DNA of 64,000 nt from Ganoderma boninense (GCA_002900995.3 CM035311.1:3596001-3660000); one strand, 5' to 3'. Shown: positions 1 through 12,725, counted from the stretch's first letter. Notes: generated by a model from the letters alone, not told the origin. Translations and numbers: made by a program.

Positions 1-309
1 GCGAGCGCTGCGCAGTGCGTGTTCCGCAGAGGAGGATGCTGTGATGATGTCCGTAGTGTAGATATATCATGGGAGGAACCAAGGAGAAGTACAGGATTGA
101 GGGGACTCGAGGACAACATTGCGGCGCAGCAAGTGGCACAGCTTCTTGAATTCACACTGTCATGCACATTTATTCCGGGTGCCTCCCGCCTCAACTTCCT
201 CTCCTGCCATCCACTCCTTCATTCACGGCTGCAAGTGCAACCAAACGGACACAACACAAGGCTCCTTGATACACTCTACTACGCTAATCTGACTTGAGGT
301 CCGGCACCA
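1..309. other. Upstream flank, no supported gene
   Basis: This stretch precedes the first gene. A 92-codon open frame on the plus strand runs through most of it but has no recognisable domain, so I treat it as promoter and 5' untranslated sequence of the gene starting at 310. Confidence 0.5.
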
Positions 310-2762
310 ATGTCCTATGACCTCTTCTCCCTCACCTTCGTCCCCCGCCAGGAGGATCGCAACATCGTCGACCTCGTCGACCCCAACGGCACCGCCTATT
401 ATACTAAGAGACGAGTAGCGACGAGCGAGTACAGGATTGAGGTGTACGGTGCGTCATACCCCTGCAGGACGGCGCAGTATTACATCGTGATGGCGGGATT
501 TGATATTGATGATGCAAAAGACTCTCTCTCCGAAAGCCTCCTCGCTTCTGTTTCCGCACCAAGCTCAACCAGCAAGCACAAGACCCTCCAGCTGCACAAC
601 CCCGACTCTATTGTCGAGCTCAAGAGCACCGGCGTGCTGACGTTCAAGTGGTCATTCAGGTGGGAAGAGTGAGTACGGCCCAGCCTCCTTCCCTCCAAGC
701 TCCGTGCAGACCTCCACGGTGTCCAGACATGACTTCGAGTGGAAGCGTGAAGAATGCTTTATGGTTCGCAAGCCGGACCCAGCCGTCCTCGTAGCGCAGA
801 CGAAGGAGCCCCCAGGGAAGTTGCAGACGCGGAACGTCCAGATCCTCGACTACAACATCAACCGGTATGTTCTTGACTTCCCCAGTTTCTCTCGCGCTCA
901 GACAGAGACCCCGTCCATCATGCGTCATACATCAGCTTCGACTTCAACGACCGCAAGGGTCTCGAGATCACCATCCTGACCGCCCTCCTCACCTTCTCTG
1001 ACCTCAACGAAGTGCACCACGTCGCCTCCATCCCCATCCCCACCCCAATCCCCGCCACGACCTCTGCCTCTGCCCCAGTTCTCCAAGACCACATCGTAAG
1101 CTCGCCATCCTCGGCGGTCCCTCCTCCAACGTTCACGGCGGCCAGCCTCAACCTTCCCTTATCGGCCGATGGTGAACCTCCTGCCGTGCCGCCACGGCCG
1201 GCACCAAGAATGGGCGTAGAACGCGTGGCGGAGATGCATGCAGTGCGGAATGCAGTGGGCGAGGGCGATGTGAATGAGGTTGAGGTGTGGGAGGAGTGCG
1301 ACGTGATGGACTACGCGCAGTACGCGGAGCGACTGCTGAACGTGAGTGCTGCGTTTATCAATGGTATCTGGATCGTGCGGAGGCTCGGGGATGCGGTGGA
1401 GTGAGCGCATGACATTGACATTGACTGGATGTGTGCGCAGGATGAGGCGATGCTATTCATCAGCATTCGCTCGGCGTCGCAGATGCAGGTCCCGAAGGTG
1501 CTTAAGGTGGTCGAAGAGACAAAGCGTCTCCGATACAAGGCTGGTGAGTTTCTCCGCAGTCATCCTGGCGTTCGTTTGTTTCCGCCCGGCGAACAGAGAA
1601 CGTTGCATTGGGACCGTCCCGTTTCGTGGAGACGTGTCTATGGTCCGAACACCTGAAGGAAGGTGCTTCGTCCGTCTGTCGGAGAGTGCAACGCTCCGGC
1701 GTCTGGTCGAAACGAGCGCATCTCTGATGCTTCCTTCCCCTAACAGGCATCGCGGAGGAAGAAGAGCTGCACCAGTACGTCATCTATGAGACTGACAAGC
1801 CTCACCGCAAGCCGCCACGCCGCATCAACCTCGATGACCCCGATCCGAGGAAAGGCAAGATCAAGGAGCCTGACATTGGTAGATACTCGCCGCCGACGAG
1901 CCTCACGGTGCATCTCAGCAAGATCGATATGCCCGAACTCCAGCCCAAGGCTAACGCAGCGGTGGGTCGGCGGCGCTCGTCGGGCTCAAACACCCCGGTT
2001 ATGCGTGCGCCATCACCCCAAGTCTCCCTACCACCCTCATCGATGCAATACTCCCAACCGCCGCCACCTTCTGAATACTCCCAACCGCTTCCGCCTTCTG
2101 AGTACTCCCAACCGCCACCGACATCGTCTCCGTATTCCCAATCGCCACCGTCGCAGTACTCCCAACCGCCACCGCCACCCCCGCCTCAACACTCCCTACC
2201 ACCCCCATCGACACAGTACTCCCAGTCTCCGCTGCCACCGCCTATCCCCCTCCCCATGCACATCAAGGAACTCTCGGAGAAGGAGCGCAAGCGGGTAGAG
2301 AAGGAAAGCCGGAAGATGGAAAAGGAGCGCGAGCGCATGGAGAAGGAGAGCAGGCGCAAAGACAAGGCACGTCGTGAGTCGTACTTCCCCCAGCCGTCTT
2401 TCGGTCCTCCCCCTGCGACGAACAAGCTCTCGAAGCCCGCACACACCCCCGCGCACATGACACATCCGTATCAGCCGTCGCCTTCGCCATCACAACTCGG
2501 CAACCCCGCGATATACGCTGCGCCGCCGCCGCAGCAGCGCCAGGAGTCCCTCCCACGCCCCGGTTCGATAGCGGCGTTTTCGCAGCTAGAGTCCCAGGAC
2601 GGATCGGGGTATCAGTCGGTGTACGTCGTACCTGGGCCGAGCGGGAGCGGGAACGGGAACGGTGGCCGTGGGTACGGGTGGGGCGGTGGACGGCCGACGT
2701 CGATCTATGGGAACAGCAAGGGTCCGGTGTCTACACTGTTGCATAAGTGGGCGAAGGACTAG
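310..2762 (+). CDS. DUF6593-like protein with proline-rich and charged C-terminal tail
   Basis: I read six exons: 310-448, 521-668, 727-864, 936-1341, 1441-1543 and 1747-2762. All introns are GT-AG, and the spliced sum (1950 nt) is an exact codon multiple, giving 649 aa. The N-terminal ~175 residues (an LxFVPR-type first strand, a KTLQLHNPDS patch, FRWEEHDFEWK, and a final ITILTALLTF strand) resemble the beta-rich DUF6593 domain common in basidiomycetes. That family assignment is from memory and unproven. The last exon carries many YSQPPP-type repeats (about 2040-2240), then a Lys/Glu/Arg-rich coiled stretch (KERKRVEKE...), then a Gly-rich end. No signal peptide or membrane segment is visible. 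The function is unknown; the tail suggests a scaffold or cytoskeletal adaptor, which is speculation. Confidence 0.75.
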
Positions 2763-4790
2763 CGTTGAGAACCACTCAGGTGGAAGATGTTGGTCTTTGG
2801 CAGGTGCGTGACTGTGTTGTCTCGTTTTGCACCGTATCAGGAAACTGCGAAGCTGAGGCCGTTATGCTTTCGTTTCTCAGTCGATGCCGACCTTCCCTGC
2901 CCCGAATCTGCTTGCCTTTCAGGCTGAAGGGTCTTGACCGAGCTCTGCAGTGAGGGTCGAGGGAGGGAAGGAGAAGCGAAAGACAATACCTTGGTTAGAG
3001 TGTATCTTATCATTCCTCGCGCCTCCGGCGTCCGTCTACTTCTACTAGATCCGTCCCCGTACATATTTCAGATTCCACGCGCACACATGCATCCATACCA
3101 CGCTCATGGACCAATTCATGGACAGTATTTCATCTGCCGTTTAATTCCCTCTGGTCGCGGCGATTGGAACTCTGACTGCGCACACCTCGAACTAGGCCAA
3201 TCGCGCAGCGCCTGCTGGCACTGCGCTCCACATTGGAAGGTCGAGATGATGAAGGCATGAGCGGGTGCTGTTGTTTGGCTTGTGGGTCCTATCGTTGGTA
3301 CTACTAAGTGCTATTTTTGCATGGATGTGGAGGAGCTGTGACGGGAACCTGATATGGCATATCATGGTTCGGGCACCTTAACCCCTTGTAAATAGCTTCG
3401 TATACTGTCGCCACCTGGTCGTTTGCACGATTTGGTTTTTCATGTCTCGTGATGCAGGATGGCGTCGTTTCGCAACCTCCTTCCACGCAAAAGGCAGTTG
3501 CTACTGTGCGTCAGCTCCTTGGCACGGTCACACAAGGGCCTACGTGCCGGCGAAAGTGACTCGTCAGCATCTCGGCGGAATCTGCCACGGTGACATGTCC
3601 TGTGACGGTGGGTGCTGACAGGCAGGCAGGTTGCGTTGGTGATGGTTTATGCCGCTCGGAGTGCTCGAACAGACGTCTGTTCCTGCATCTTGATATCTTG
3701 ATCCTGCTCTGGGCGTTCCGGTGGCGATGGGGCTTTTGCCCCTTCCAAATCAGCTTCCAATCGCAATGTCCTTACCGTTTGAACATTTCGTCGTCGGTCA
3801 TTGGCAGTTGAGTTGCCTCTCTCGTATATCGTCAGGGCGCATCAAAGATTGGTGACAGTGGCATGTTCTCGTACTTAGAACCCTGGGGTTCTAAACTAGC
3901 CATTCGAAGGATATTCAACGAGGTCGATTCTTCTTTTGCGCTCGTAAACGGCCCCTAAATTTCGCCCTCGCATTATAGGTCTTGCAGAATGACGATCTTG
4001 AGGTCCGGGACTCTCCCTCGTCGATGTCCATCAGACCTGGGTTACCGTGAACATGCTGCGTCCGCGGTGGGCCCTTTGCCATGATCCCGAAACCGTGAAA
4101 CTTGTGAAAGGGAAGTATCAGACGCGTCGTGAACCATGTGAAGTGCCGATATGCCGTGTGGGATTTTTGGCAGTTCGACAGCAGTTGGAAGACGGAGGTG
4201 CGGTGCATTTCGAGATGCCGCCCCGGCGGGTTGCCAAAGACGGAGGTATTGTTGCTGGCCAAGACTTTTTCGCAGCGCCGCCCACAGACAGAACAACCAC
4301 AACGGAAGTACGCACCAGAATACTTACGTATACAAGCCCTCGGACGACGACGACGCAGTGTTACCTAATTCAACTAAACTCCGGTTAGTCCAGCGACATT
4401 GCAAATCCAGTTGTCGGAGAGAACCTTCCGGAGGGCCTCGATCAAGCTACAGCTCAGACCGACCGACTTCGAAATACCGCAGTGTCCTTAAGCTTCCACC
4501 AGCCGTGGTCGCTGAATAGTTGTTGTCCGAATGGGTTGAGCCATCGGCCGAGGCTCACTTCGCCATCTCCACCGGTGGCAGTAAGTTAACCAAGTATACG
4601 GATGATGCCTGATCTGCCCATCATTGGCTGTCGCAGCATACTAGGAAGTACTCAGGTGCATTGCCCTGCCTCATCAAGTGTCGCATCAGCTTGGGCGCGC
4701 TGCAGATGGCAATGGCCGCCGTGCCCTTCCTTTGGGTCCATTCCCCAATGACAGCCAACGGACGTTCACAATGGACCAAGTGGCAAGAAG
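2763..4790. other. Intergenic, no supported gene
   Basis: Only short, domain-free frames occur here. A small perfect inverted repeat (TTAGAACCC and its complement, two bases apart) lies at about 3877-3896. The rest holds 3' flank of the upstream gene and promoter of the CBM19-like gene. Confidence 0.5.
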
Positions 4791-4900
4791 GGGTATAAAG
4801 GCGTACCTGGGCTCAGCCCCACTCCCTTAGCCTGGTTTCTGCCCTTTCTCTTCCTTCCCTTTCTTTCTTTGCGATCCGGGATCGCCTGCAGACCATCGAC
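4791..4900 (+). promoter_or_regulatory. Core promoter: TATA box and pyrimidine tract
   Basis: GTATAAAG at 4793-4800 is followed by a CT-rich tract (about 4840-4870), the usual layout of highly expressed basidiomycete genes. It lies about 180 bp upstream of the start codon at 4975, leaving a 5' leader of roughly 130-150 nt. Confidence 0.7.
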
Positions 4901-4974
4901 TTCTCTGCTTGTGACCTAGCGTCCAACACAGCCCCACACTCCCTTCCAGCGTAGAACGCCTAATAACGACCAAG

Positions 4975-6346
4975 ATGAAGTACTCCGTCTTCGCCACTCT
5001 TTCCCTGGCCCTCACCGCATCTGCTCGCCCGGGCTTCGTTTCGTCCAAGCGTGCTGAGTTCACGCTCAAGAACGGAGAGGATGCTGTTGCCTTGAAGTCC
5101 GTATTCTTCTTGAGGTTATCATACCCCGAAGGTCTGACACCATCTCGCACAGCGACAAGTTCAAGACACTCACCGCCACCTCCGCGTGTACAAACGGCGA
5201 GGTCGCGTGCATAAACAACCAGTTTGCGGAGTGCGCCAACGGCAAGTTCGCCATCACCGCTTGCGTCGGTGGTTTGGTGTGAGTGGCTCACGCCCGAGTC
5301 TCTCTGATCTCTTGGCTGATCCGCCTGCCAAACCCTGCAGTTGCGCCGCGCTGCCTCTCGTAAACTCGGCGGGCACCAGCGTTACATGCACGACCGCCGC
5401 CGACCGTGATGCTCGCATCGCCGCCACGGGGGCGAAGGCCGGAACAAGTGGGACGAAGGCGGACGACGGGGACAAGAACACGAGCACAAGCAGCGCCCAG
5501 GCGTCTGCGACCAAGAGTGCCGCTCCTTCCAAGGCGACCAGCGGGAACAACGCCGCCAGCGGTGACGCGACCGGCGATCCGCAGAAGTCCCTCACTCTCT
5601 CTCAGGATAGCATCCAGGCGAACTACGCCAACGACGGCTCGCAAGGGTAAGCCCTCCTCATCTTCAACGCGATGGCGGGCACCCGCTCACCCAGACGTCT
5701 ATCCCCGTCCCAGCGCGAGCGCCGGTCAAGAGGCGTCGCTGACGTCCACCGACAACTTCATCAACTTCTGCCTTGAGTTCCCAGGGAAGGCGAAGACGAA
5801 CGGCCAGCAGGTGGTCGAGGGCTCATGCAACCAGACGCCGATGGGCGTGATCGCAGCCAAGACGAACATGCCGTCGGCCAAGTTCCAGGTGCCCGAGAAC
5901 GGGGACAAGCTCACGGCGAACAAGGACTTCACGATCAAGCTCGCGATCAACAACCTCGAGACAGGCCACTTCACGAACCCGACGACGACGTTCCACATGG
6001 CGCCCCAGGTGGTCAATGCGCAGGGCAACATCAAGGGACACTCGCACGTCGTCATCCAGAAGCTCAACGCGCTTGACCAGACGACGCCCGTGGACCCTAC
6101 CGACTTCGTCTTCTTCAAGGGTCTCAACAGCGTCGCCGTTGACGGTGTCCTCACCACAACCGTTCCTGGGGGTCTCCCCAAGGGCGTGTACCGTATCGCG
6201 ACGATCAACTCGTCTGCCAACCACCAGCCCGCGCTCGTTGCTGTCGCGCAGCGTGGCTCGCTCGACGACATGGTCTAGTGAGTGCCAATGTTTCTTCGTA
6301 CCATGACGAGGTACTAAGCGTACCCCATAGCTTCACTGTTGCTTGA
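4975..6346 (+). CDS. Secreted CBM19-like carbohydrate-binding protein
   Basis: Five exons (4975-5096, 5153-5278, 5341-5646, 5714-6277, 6331-6346) join in frame to 1134 nt, giving 377 aa. The last exon adds only a short FTVA tail and the stop; without it the frame would end at an immediate stop overlapping the donor. An N-terminal signal peptide (MKYSVFATLSLALTASA) is clear. Residues about 50-105 form a Cys-rich module (SACTNGEVACINNQFAECA, then CVGGLVC) like family 19 chitin-binding modules. A Ser/Thr/Ala/Lys linker follows, then a conserved ~210-residue domain with two Cys (FCLEFPG, GSCNQTPMG). Homologues are often misannotated as ribosomal protein S17; that label is wrong for a secreted protein. 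The likely role is cell-wall or substrate binding. Enzyme activity is not evident. Confidence 0.82.
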
Positions 6347-6675
6347 GTCTTCTTTGACTCTGGCTGGATTTCTCGGGGAGTGGTTCTAGATACCTTAGTT
6401 TTGTCTCGTTATTGCTCGGGTTTTGTAGCTAAACGCGCTATGGTCGCAATGAAGTCGATGGTCTTGCACGTCTACTGGGTAGAAGTTGAGGGACTCAGGA
6501 TGATTGTGAATGTGGTGGTAGGCAAAGCTTGTAAGCTCCCCTGCGTGCAACGAATTGATAAGTCAGAGGGAACTGTATTGTAGTGGTAATGCAGTGAGGG
6601 TACATGATGATGAGTGGAGCATAACAAGGAACTTGCAGGATTACGAGATGCTTTGCTTGGCGGGAATAGGATACA
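6347..6675. other. Convergent intergenic space
   Basis: This is the 3' flank shared by the CBM19-like gene (+) and the Tul1-like gene (-). I see no gene in it. Confidence 0.5.
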
Positions 6676-9600
6676 TCAAATAGGCGGCAGCGGTCGGCGG
6701 CATTGCGGACAAATATTCTGGAAACGAAGGTTATGAGCCGGGCATATCGAAGGAGCAGCACAAACTCACCTTGTATGTTAGCCACTGTAAGCATAAGAAT
6801 GGAAGGTGGTTAGATCACTCCACGAGACATAGTCATACAAGGAAATATAATCTCACCCGCTCAAGACACTCCGTGTGCTATATCGGAAGCAGTTACCGTC
6901 AGTCCGGCCCTCGCACTACCCAACGTGAAGAGAACAAAGCTACTCACGAAGAGATGATGGCACGGCGCGAGACTGTACGTCTTCTTCGACTTGACGGTGC
7001 CGACCTTCTTCAGGAACGGCACTTGCAATGGAATCGCAGGCCTTTCCTTCGCATCGCTGGACTTGGACCGGCGCCTTAGCGACGGATCGACGAGGATCGC
7101 CTCCATGCAGATCGCGCAGTCGCCGAGCGTCTGCTCCGGGGCCTCCGGGTCTGGCAGCGGGATCGCGGGGTGGTAGTTATATGGCTGGGCGCGCGACATG
7201 CGGCTCGGGAGGAAGAAGCACGGGTCGACGTGCTCTTGCAGCCAGACGATGAAGGCTTGGAGAAGCATGAAGCCGGCAACGATCCAGATCCACCCTGAGA
7301 TACTCAGCTGCGTCAGGAAGCAATACAGGCTGCGCGGTCCAGCATAACGCACCTCGAGGCTCGACGTCGAAGATGTTCTTCGGGCAGCCCAAGAAGTCTG
7401 CGACAAGATCAGGGAGTATGCTACGTGAGGGTTGGGAACGACTTACAGAGCACGAAGAACAGCCGACCCAGTGTCGACCCGATGAGGTACTCTGCAGAGA
7501 GACCACTGCTCCGCGCGCGTCTCGCAGACCGGTAAATCTGCATCAACCATACGCACGTGTAAAGCGAGCTGATGAAGAAAAGAGGTAGGGAGAGCATGAT
7601 CACGATGCGGAACACCACGATGAGACACAGCGAAATCAGCGTCCCTGCGACATAACACAAAGTAAGCATACGAGATCAGAGAGATGGATAAGGTCGTACA
7701 CAGTCGGGCTGCGGGATCCGTTCGGATGTGCTGCCATAGGAATCGGAAAAACGAAGGGCGTTGAGGCGACGCCGGCGGCGGAGGTACCGCTGGTCGAGGT
7801 GCGGTAGCCGGAGTTGTCTCTCCCTCAGGAGAGGAGGCTGCAGGTCCTTCAGGTTGCGGCTGCGGGCGGGGCAGTGGTGCAGGCGTAGCAGCTGCTGGTC
7901 GCGGCGCTGGCGTGTCTTCAGGAGCTTGAATCTGGCCAATGAGGACCGCGAATTGCTGGAAAGAAGCACACGTAAGAACATACCAGCAGCATATCAATGG
8001 CAAACACTTACGGCTTCATAGATGAAAAGAAGACAAGCGAGACCTGCCGGTGCGAGAACCGACATGGACGGTCGCCCTTCCGCGAGGATGGCAACCGTAA
8101 CGTGCTAATGATGCGTAATATAGACAGATGCCGCTGGAGAATAGGGAGACTTACTCCGACAAAGGAGATGGCATCGAGAAGGCTTTGTATAAGGAACGTA
8201 TGTCGGGAAACGCGAGAAAGGCCCGCCGCAGAACTGCTCTGAGCTGCCTGTCTTCGAAATAGGGCCAGGAGCAGGAAGTTGATGATGGTCGAGAAACCAG
8301 CATCTACACACGAACGTCAGTTGGCCATTCGAAGGCACTCCGGGAGACTGGGATCGTACACGTCGTGATTTTGCCATATAGCCTCTGGGTCCTGCCCACC
8401 GCATCAGCGACATGAGGAGTCGGTATGGTGGCAGAACGTACTGAACCCCGACAGTGCGCTTGATCTCGTACAGGATGCCACAATTCTGGCTTAACAGCAC
8501 GGCTTCGAGAGAGAGCTCCGGAGCTCTGACGGTTGTGATGCCTGTAGGCTCGTCGAACTCGCGCTCAAGTTCTTCCATCAACTCTTTCGGGACCGAGCTC
8601 CTATCCAGTTGAGCAAATAGCCTGAAGGAACACTTGGTCTTCGGGCTGTCATCTAGTCGAAAAATCAACGCAATGATCGAATAGAATCCAACGAGAATTC
8701 TGCTCTACCGGTTGACGTTGTGTCCTGCTCGAACGCACCAGCGTCGATCTTGTCCTTGAGCCTAGATATTCGCATTCCCATTTCGGCCTCTACAGCGCGC
8801 GCACTATCGTTCCGGTAGGCTTCGGGTACTAATGCGGGGAGGTTCCGTAGATCGATGCCATGCCTTCAGACCGCACACAATTAGTCATAGGTGAGAGAAT
8901 TTGCGTGTAGACATACCCTGTCGACTCGGCTAACGCATACACCGTCCCCGTCGAGACGATGTGAATGCCCTCAAAATCCAATCGGAGGTCTTCCTGGCTC
9001 CTCGGCTCCGCAAGATCGACTTTCCCCTGCCCCGCATCTGCAAAGCAGCCCGCATAGATGGATAGAAAGAACTCACATGGATGATGGCGACGTTCCTCGT
9101 CTCGTTCCCCTCCCTCCTCTTGAACGGAACCCGCTTGTCCCCGACGTTCAGCGTCACCTTGTTCGAGCGGGTCCAGTTCCACGGCCCGAGTCGTTCTGGG
9201 ATCGCGGTGAGGTTGGAGGCGAGCATCCACTGATCCGACAGGGACCGCCATGGAGCCGCTTCTTCCGTAGCGTTGAGGGAGGTGAGGTTGTGAAGTCGAA
9301 GGTCTCCGTGCCAGAAGCCGGTCATGTTGGAGTAGTACGATCCCCGCTCGGGGTCGAGCTCGACACCGACGGGGAGGAAGGATGACACCAGGGGCATTGT
9401 ATTGGGGTCTAGGATGGGCTATATGCGTGCAATATGGTTACCAACGCAGAGAATCGCACCTGACAGTGAACCATCGACTGACGAGAGTGAAGTTGGTCTC
9501 CGTGCCGTTCAGCCATGCGCTGAAGTTGCCGAGCTGCCAGTTGAGGGACTGGAGGCCGTTCACGTAGAGGTCTCTTGTAGACGCAATGTCGTCTCCTTTG

Positions 9601-9728
9601 CCGTTCATGAGCATGAAGAGGACGAAGCTGAGGAAGAGGAGGGAGGGGACGGAGCTGCGTTGCTGGCGGGCGGGGGTGTCTGTGCCATTCTCGAGATCGC
9701 GGGTGTCATCGTTCGCAGGTGTGCTCAT
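6676..9728 (-). CDS. TUL1: Tul1/Dsc1-type transmembrane RING E3 ubiquitin ligase
   Basis: A gene of many small exons on the minus strand. It starts at 9728 (MSTPANDDTRDLENG), and the stop codon is 6678-6676. A membrane anchor (SVPSLLFLSFVLFMLM) comes first, then a lumenal region with many N-glycosylation sites (SNMT, NLTS, NATE, NLTA, NWT). Several hydrophobic segments follow (for example 7669-7500). At the C-terminus is a RING-H2: CAICMEAILVDPS, an insert of about 45 residues, PCHHLF, then small exons giving HTECLERW, LTYK and NICPQCRRPLPP. In yeast and fission yeast this protein is the catalytic subunit of the Golgi/endosome Dsc ubiquitin ligase, which acts on SREBP cleavage and membrane-protein quality control. 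The family ending CPxCRxPLPP matches exactly. Internal exon borders are only partly resolved here. Confidence 0.9.
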
Positions 9729-10632
9729 CGCCTAACGACGCAAAGGGAGAGAGGGGCTTGCACCGTGAACGTGGGCGCAGGTGGAGAAACGTTGGGGACG
9801 AAGTCGAGAAGGAGTCGTGGTCGTCGCGGACAAGAGCTCAAGAGCGCGGAAGAACTGTGGCGCTGAACGTTAACGTCCGCCCTTGATCTCACACCACCAC
9901 GACACTTTTGCCTGCCACACACTCTCTGCCTACCTCAGTCACTATACGTGCTGAAAAACTCTTTTTCTCCCTGTACAAGTAGTCATCATAACCTTTCCAG
10001 GCTGGCCTCCTCTCGCAGCCTCGAAGTTGCCCGACATTACGGAAGGCCAGCGGAAGGCTATATCTTCAGTGCGACAGGACTCAGAGCGTGGATATTTTCC
10101 AGTCCAAGGTGTCCCCGTACTCGGTGCACAAGAAGCTAGCATTTGCAGGTGCAGTTGGTGGCCCATTTCTCTTGGCCTCGTCCTGACATGTGATCCACCT
10201 CTCAAACACCAAACGTCCTGCCGAACATGCTCTGCTCTGTCACAAGAAAGGCTTGTGTGGCTCTCTGAGGATAGAACGCATATCATTTTGACGCGACGAC
10301 CCACTTGAAGAAGGCTTGAGGCTTGTGTCGCACGATTGAGTACGGTAGGATTTGTCCGGCGTATAGGGTCCTCTTTTCCCGCTAAAACTTCTGGTACGTC
10401 CTCAATCCATCTGTTCCCAACATCCCCAAAATCAAGTTCGGAGGATGCAGATGACGGTCTCGACCTCGAGGCTTACTTTAGATGTGACGGGCTCGCATTA
10501 TGATTACACACCTTCAGGTAGGCGGCACAGCACCTAGCCTATCGGCACTGACCGTCATGCGTTCTTTCCCTATGGCATATGCAGAGCTCTCATTCAGACC
10601 CTGCACGGGCGGTCTTCTGCGGAGCTTGAGCA
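9729..10632. other. Intergenic, no supported gene
   Basis: This is the promoter side of the Tul1-like gene, then sequence with only short domain-free frames up to the GH32 relic. Confidence 0.45.
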
Positions 10633-10800
10633 GGTGGCTCGACGATCTTCGACGACGTAGCACTTTCCGGGCACCTTCGACTGCACCCCCTTCATGGAGT
10701 TCGGGGACAACAGCTACCCCACGCAGCTCTTCTCTGGCACGCCCGAAGATGACGATGTTCATTGTCCTCCTCGCGTGGGCCGCAACCTTGCGATGGCGTG
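10633..10800 (+). pseudogene. Relic of a GH32 beta-fructosidase gene
   Basis: The nucleotides encode GGST, then after an out-of-frame insertion PGTFD, FMEFGDNSYPTQLFSGTPEDDD, and in another frame IVLLAWAATLRW. These match, in order and on the same strand, the GGSTMQYFPGTFDG, FMEFGKDSYAAQFFYGTPDGED and LLLSWAANAQY stretch of the intact GH32 gene at 24784-26494. At least two frame changes are needed and no other GH32 segment is found nearby, so this is a decayed fragment of a diverged paralogue. Confidence 0.75.
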
Positions 10801-11231
10801 GGGCGTAGACGCTCCGGAGCCACGTGTTCCTGACCCTGGTCCCCGCGGGCTTTGAGTCTCGTCACGCTCCTGGTCGACCCGAGCCCGTGTTTTGTCGGGT
10901 TAAAATAGTATTTTCGCGAGTCGAATCTCCCAGCGTGCGCGGTGGCTGCTGGAGGGAGTCCCGACGCGCGCCTCCGGTCAACGCTTCTTGGACGCGCTCG
11001 TACCAGTGACGAACATCCGCGGCGGCAGCTCCTGGGTCCGTGCCACCCTGTACGCTCGCGGGATATGTAGGCAGCAGGACTCGCTCGGAGACGCATCCCC
11101 CCTGCCCCCGCACGCTGCCTGCAGGTGAGATGCGTCCTGGTCTCGCTAATGACATCCCCCGCTCACGCGCCGCACGCTGCCCGCAGTGCTTTCGTTTTCG
11201 TCATTCGTAGCCGCGAGCCATCTCTCGAATC
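10801..11231. other. Presumed 5' leader of the DIRS-like element
   Basis: GC-rich sequence between the GH32 relic and the Gag start. It holds no supported gene and probably carries the element's left terminal region and promoter, though no terminal repeat was identified. Confidence 0.4.
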
Positions 11232-12725
11232 ATGGTAGATGAAGTGCCACTCAAGCGGAAGAATCCTCCACGCGGTCAGGGGCAGATGCCCGAGCCGGGA
11301 CCGTCGCAGTCTCAGCCCCAGCCCTCGTCCTCGCAAGCGAGCACGACTCAGCCATCGACTAGCCAGAGCCAGTCCGAGCTCCCTAAGCAACAGCCACCTT
11401 CGGGACAACAGCCGCTCTCGGGACAGCGACCGCAGCAGCGACCGGAGCCTACTCCACAGAATGGCGGGTCTCAGACGCAGCCCGGACCGGAATCCCAGCC
11501 TTCCGCGCAGAGAGGTTTCAACGCCGCGATCGCTCAGGACTGCATCGACCTCGTCGAAGCGTACAGGCGCGGAGATAAGTCCAGGGGATGGGTCACCCTC
11601 GCCCTCACGAACAAACTCGGACTACGAGGACGACCCGACGACGACCCCGCTGCTGTGGCGGCTCTCGACACCTACTGCGCGCAAGTCAATGAGATCGACA
11701 ACGCCCGAAAGGCTGCATCGAACTCACAGCAGGGATCGAGGCAGTCCACGCCTGAAGGGGGCCCGGAGAACCTGGACACGCGAGGAAGATCACGGACGCT
11801 CCACCAGTCCAAGGGGAAGGGACGCGCGGACAGACCGAGGACTCGATCACGGTCCGGATCTAGCAGAAGGATGCGGTCGCGCTCCTCCTCCCCCCTCGCT
11901 CTTAGCGAGGATGAACGCGCATCCAAGAGGCAGAAGCCCGACCCGTCGGAGTTTGCTTGGACGGCTGCAAACGCCGTCGCCGAGAAAAACCTACGCCCAG
12001 AAGTCCTCGCGAACCTCACCCAGCTCAAGCGCTATGCAAAGGACATCCGTTTCGCGAAGTCGCACCTCATCAACTCGGTCGGCGTACCCGAATTTCCGGA
12101 TGCCGAGTGGGGGAACGTGCTTCGAGGAAAGATGGTCGACCTCGATCACGTCTTCAGCGGCCAGTACTCGCTCGGACAGGACGAGAAGCACGTCGAAAAA
12201 TTCGGACCGCTCGAACTCTCCTACCGCACGGTCACTCCTTCGAAGACTATCAAGTCCGCAGGGGACTGGGTCATCGCCTGGCAGAAAACTACCGCGGCCA
12301 TCCTCTACGCTTTCCCTCACCGGAAGGCCGAACTCGACGGTTACTTCGCACACATCTTCGGCCTCTTCGGCGCGATCCACCCCGACTTCCACTACCGCAT
12401 TCTCGACTATGACCGTGCCGCCCGCAAAAAGGCAGGCGCCGTGCATACGATCCTCCTCACCGACCTCTATGAGTTCTCCTTCCTCCATACCCTCTACATC
12501 GACTCCATCGGTGCCTCCGTGGCCACAAACACCACCTCTCGTTCTGACAACAAAAAGCGCACCAGAACTACGAGCAAGACCCAAAACGATGAGCCATGCC
12601 GACGCTGGAACCGAGGGATCTGCAATGCCAGCGACAGCGCCTGCAAGTATACGCATCGATGCTCCAACTGCGACGCCACAGGTCACCCCGCTACCAGATG
12701 CCCTAAGGATGCAAAGCGCAAGTGA
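11232..12725 (+). CDS. Gag-like protein of the DIRS-like element (ORF1)
   Basis: An intronless 497-aa frame. Residues 1-100 are rich in Gln, Ser and Pro; an Arg/Ser-rich basic stretch lies at about 170-235. A folded central region of about 240-440 (FAWTAANAVAEKNLRPEVLA through LTDLYEFSFLHTLY) follows, then a C-terminal CCCH finger (CRRWNRGICNASDSACKYTH) and a CCHC zinc knuckle (CSNCDATGHPATRC). Zinc fingers at the C-terminus are expected for a nucleic-acid-binding Gag. The stop codon overlaps the proposed ORF2 start by 17 nt in the +1 frame. Confidence 0.8.
   Translation: MVDEVPLKRKNPPRGQGQMPEPGPSQSQPQPSSSQASTTQPSTSQSQSELPKQQPPSGQQPLSGQRPQQRPEPTPQNGGSQTQPGPESQPSAQRGFNAAIAQDCIDLVEAYRRGDKSRGWVTLALTNKLGLRGRPDDDPAAVAALDTYCAQVNEIDNARKAASNSQQGSRQSTPEGGPENLDTRGRSRTLHQSKGKGRADRPRTRSRSGSSRRMRSRSSSPLALSEDERASKRQKPDPSEFAWTAANAVAEKNLRPEVLANLTQLKRYAKDIRFAKSHLINSVGVPEFPDAEWGNVLRGKMVDLDHVFSGQYSLGQDEKHVEKFGPLELSYRTVTPSKTIKSAGDWVIAWQKTTAAILYAFPHRKAELDGYFAHIFGLFGAIHPDFHYRILDYDRAARKKAGAVHTILLTDLYEFSFLHTLYIDSIGASVATNTTSRSDNKKRTRTTSKTQNDEPCRRWNRGICNASDSACKYTHRCSNCDATGHPATRCPKDAKRK

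Noticed and set aside
3877..3896. Short hairpin TTAGAACCC as a transcription terminator
   Set aside because: Hairpin terminators are bacterial; the site is over 1 kb from the nearest gene end.
11239..12700. Long +1 frame overlapping the DIRS-like Gag
   Set aside because: Arg/Ser/Pro-rich shadow of ORF1; only its end, from 12709, is real (start of ORF2).
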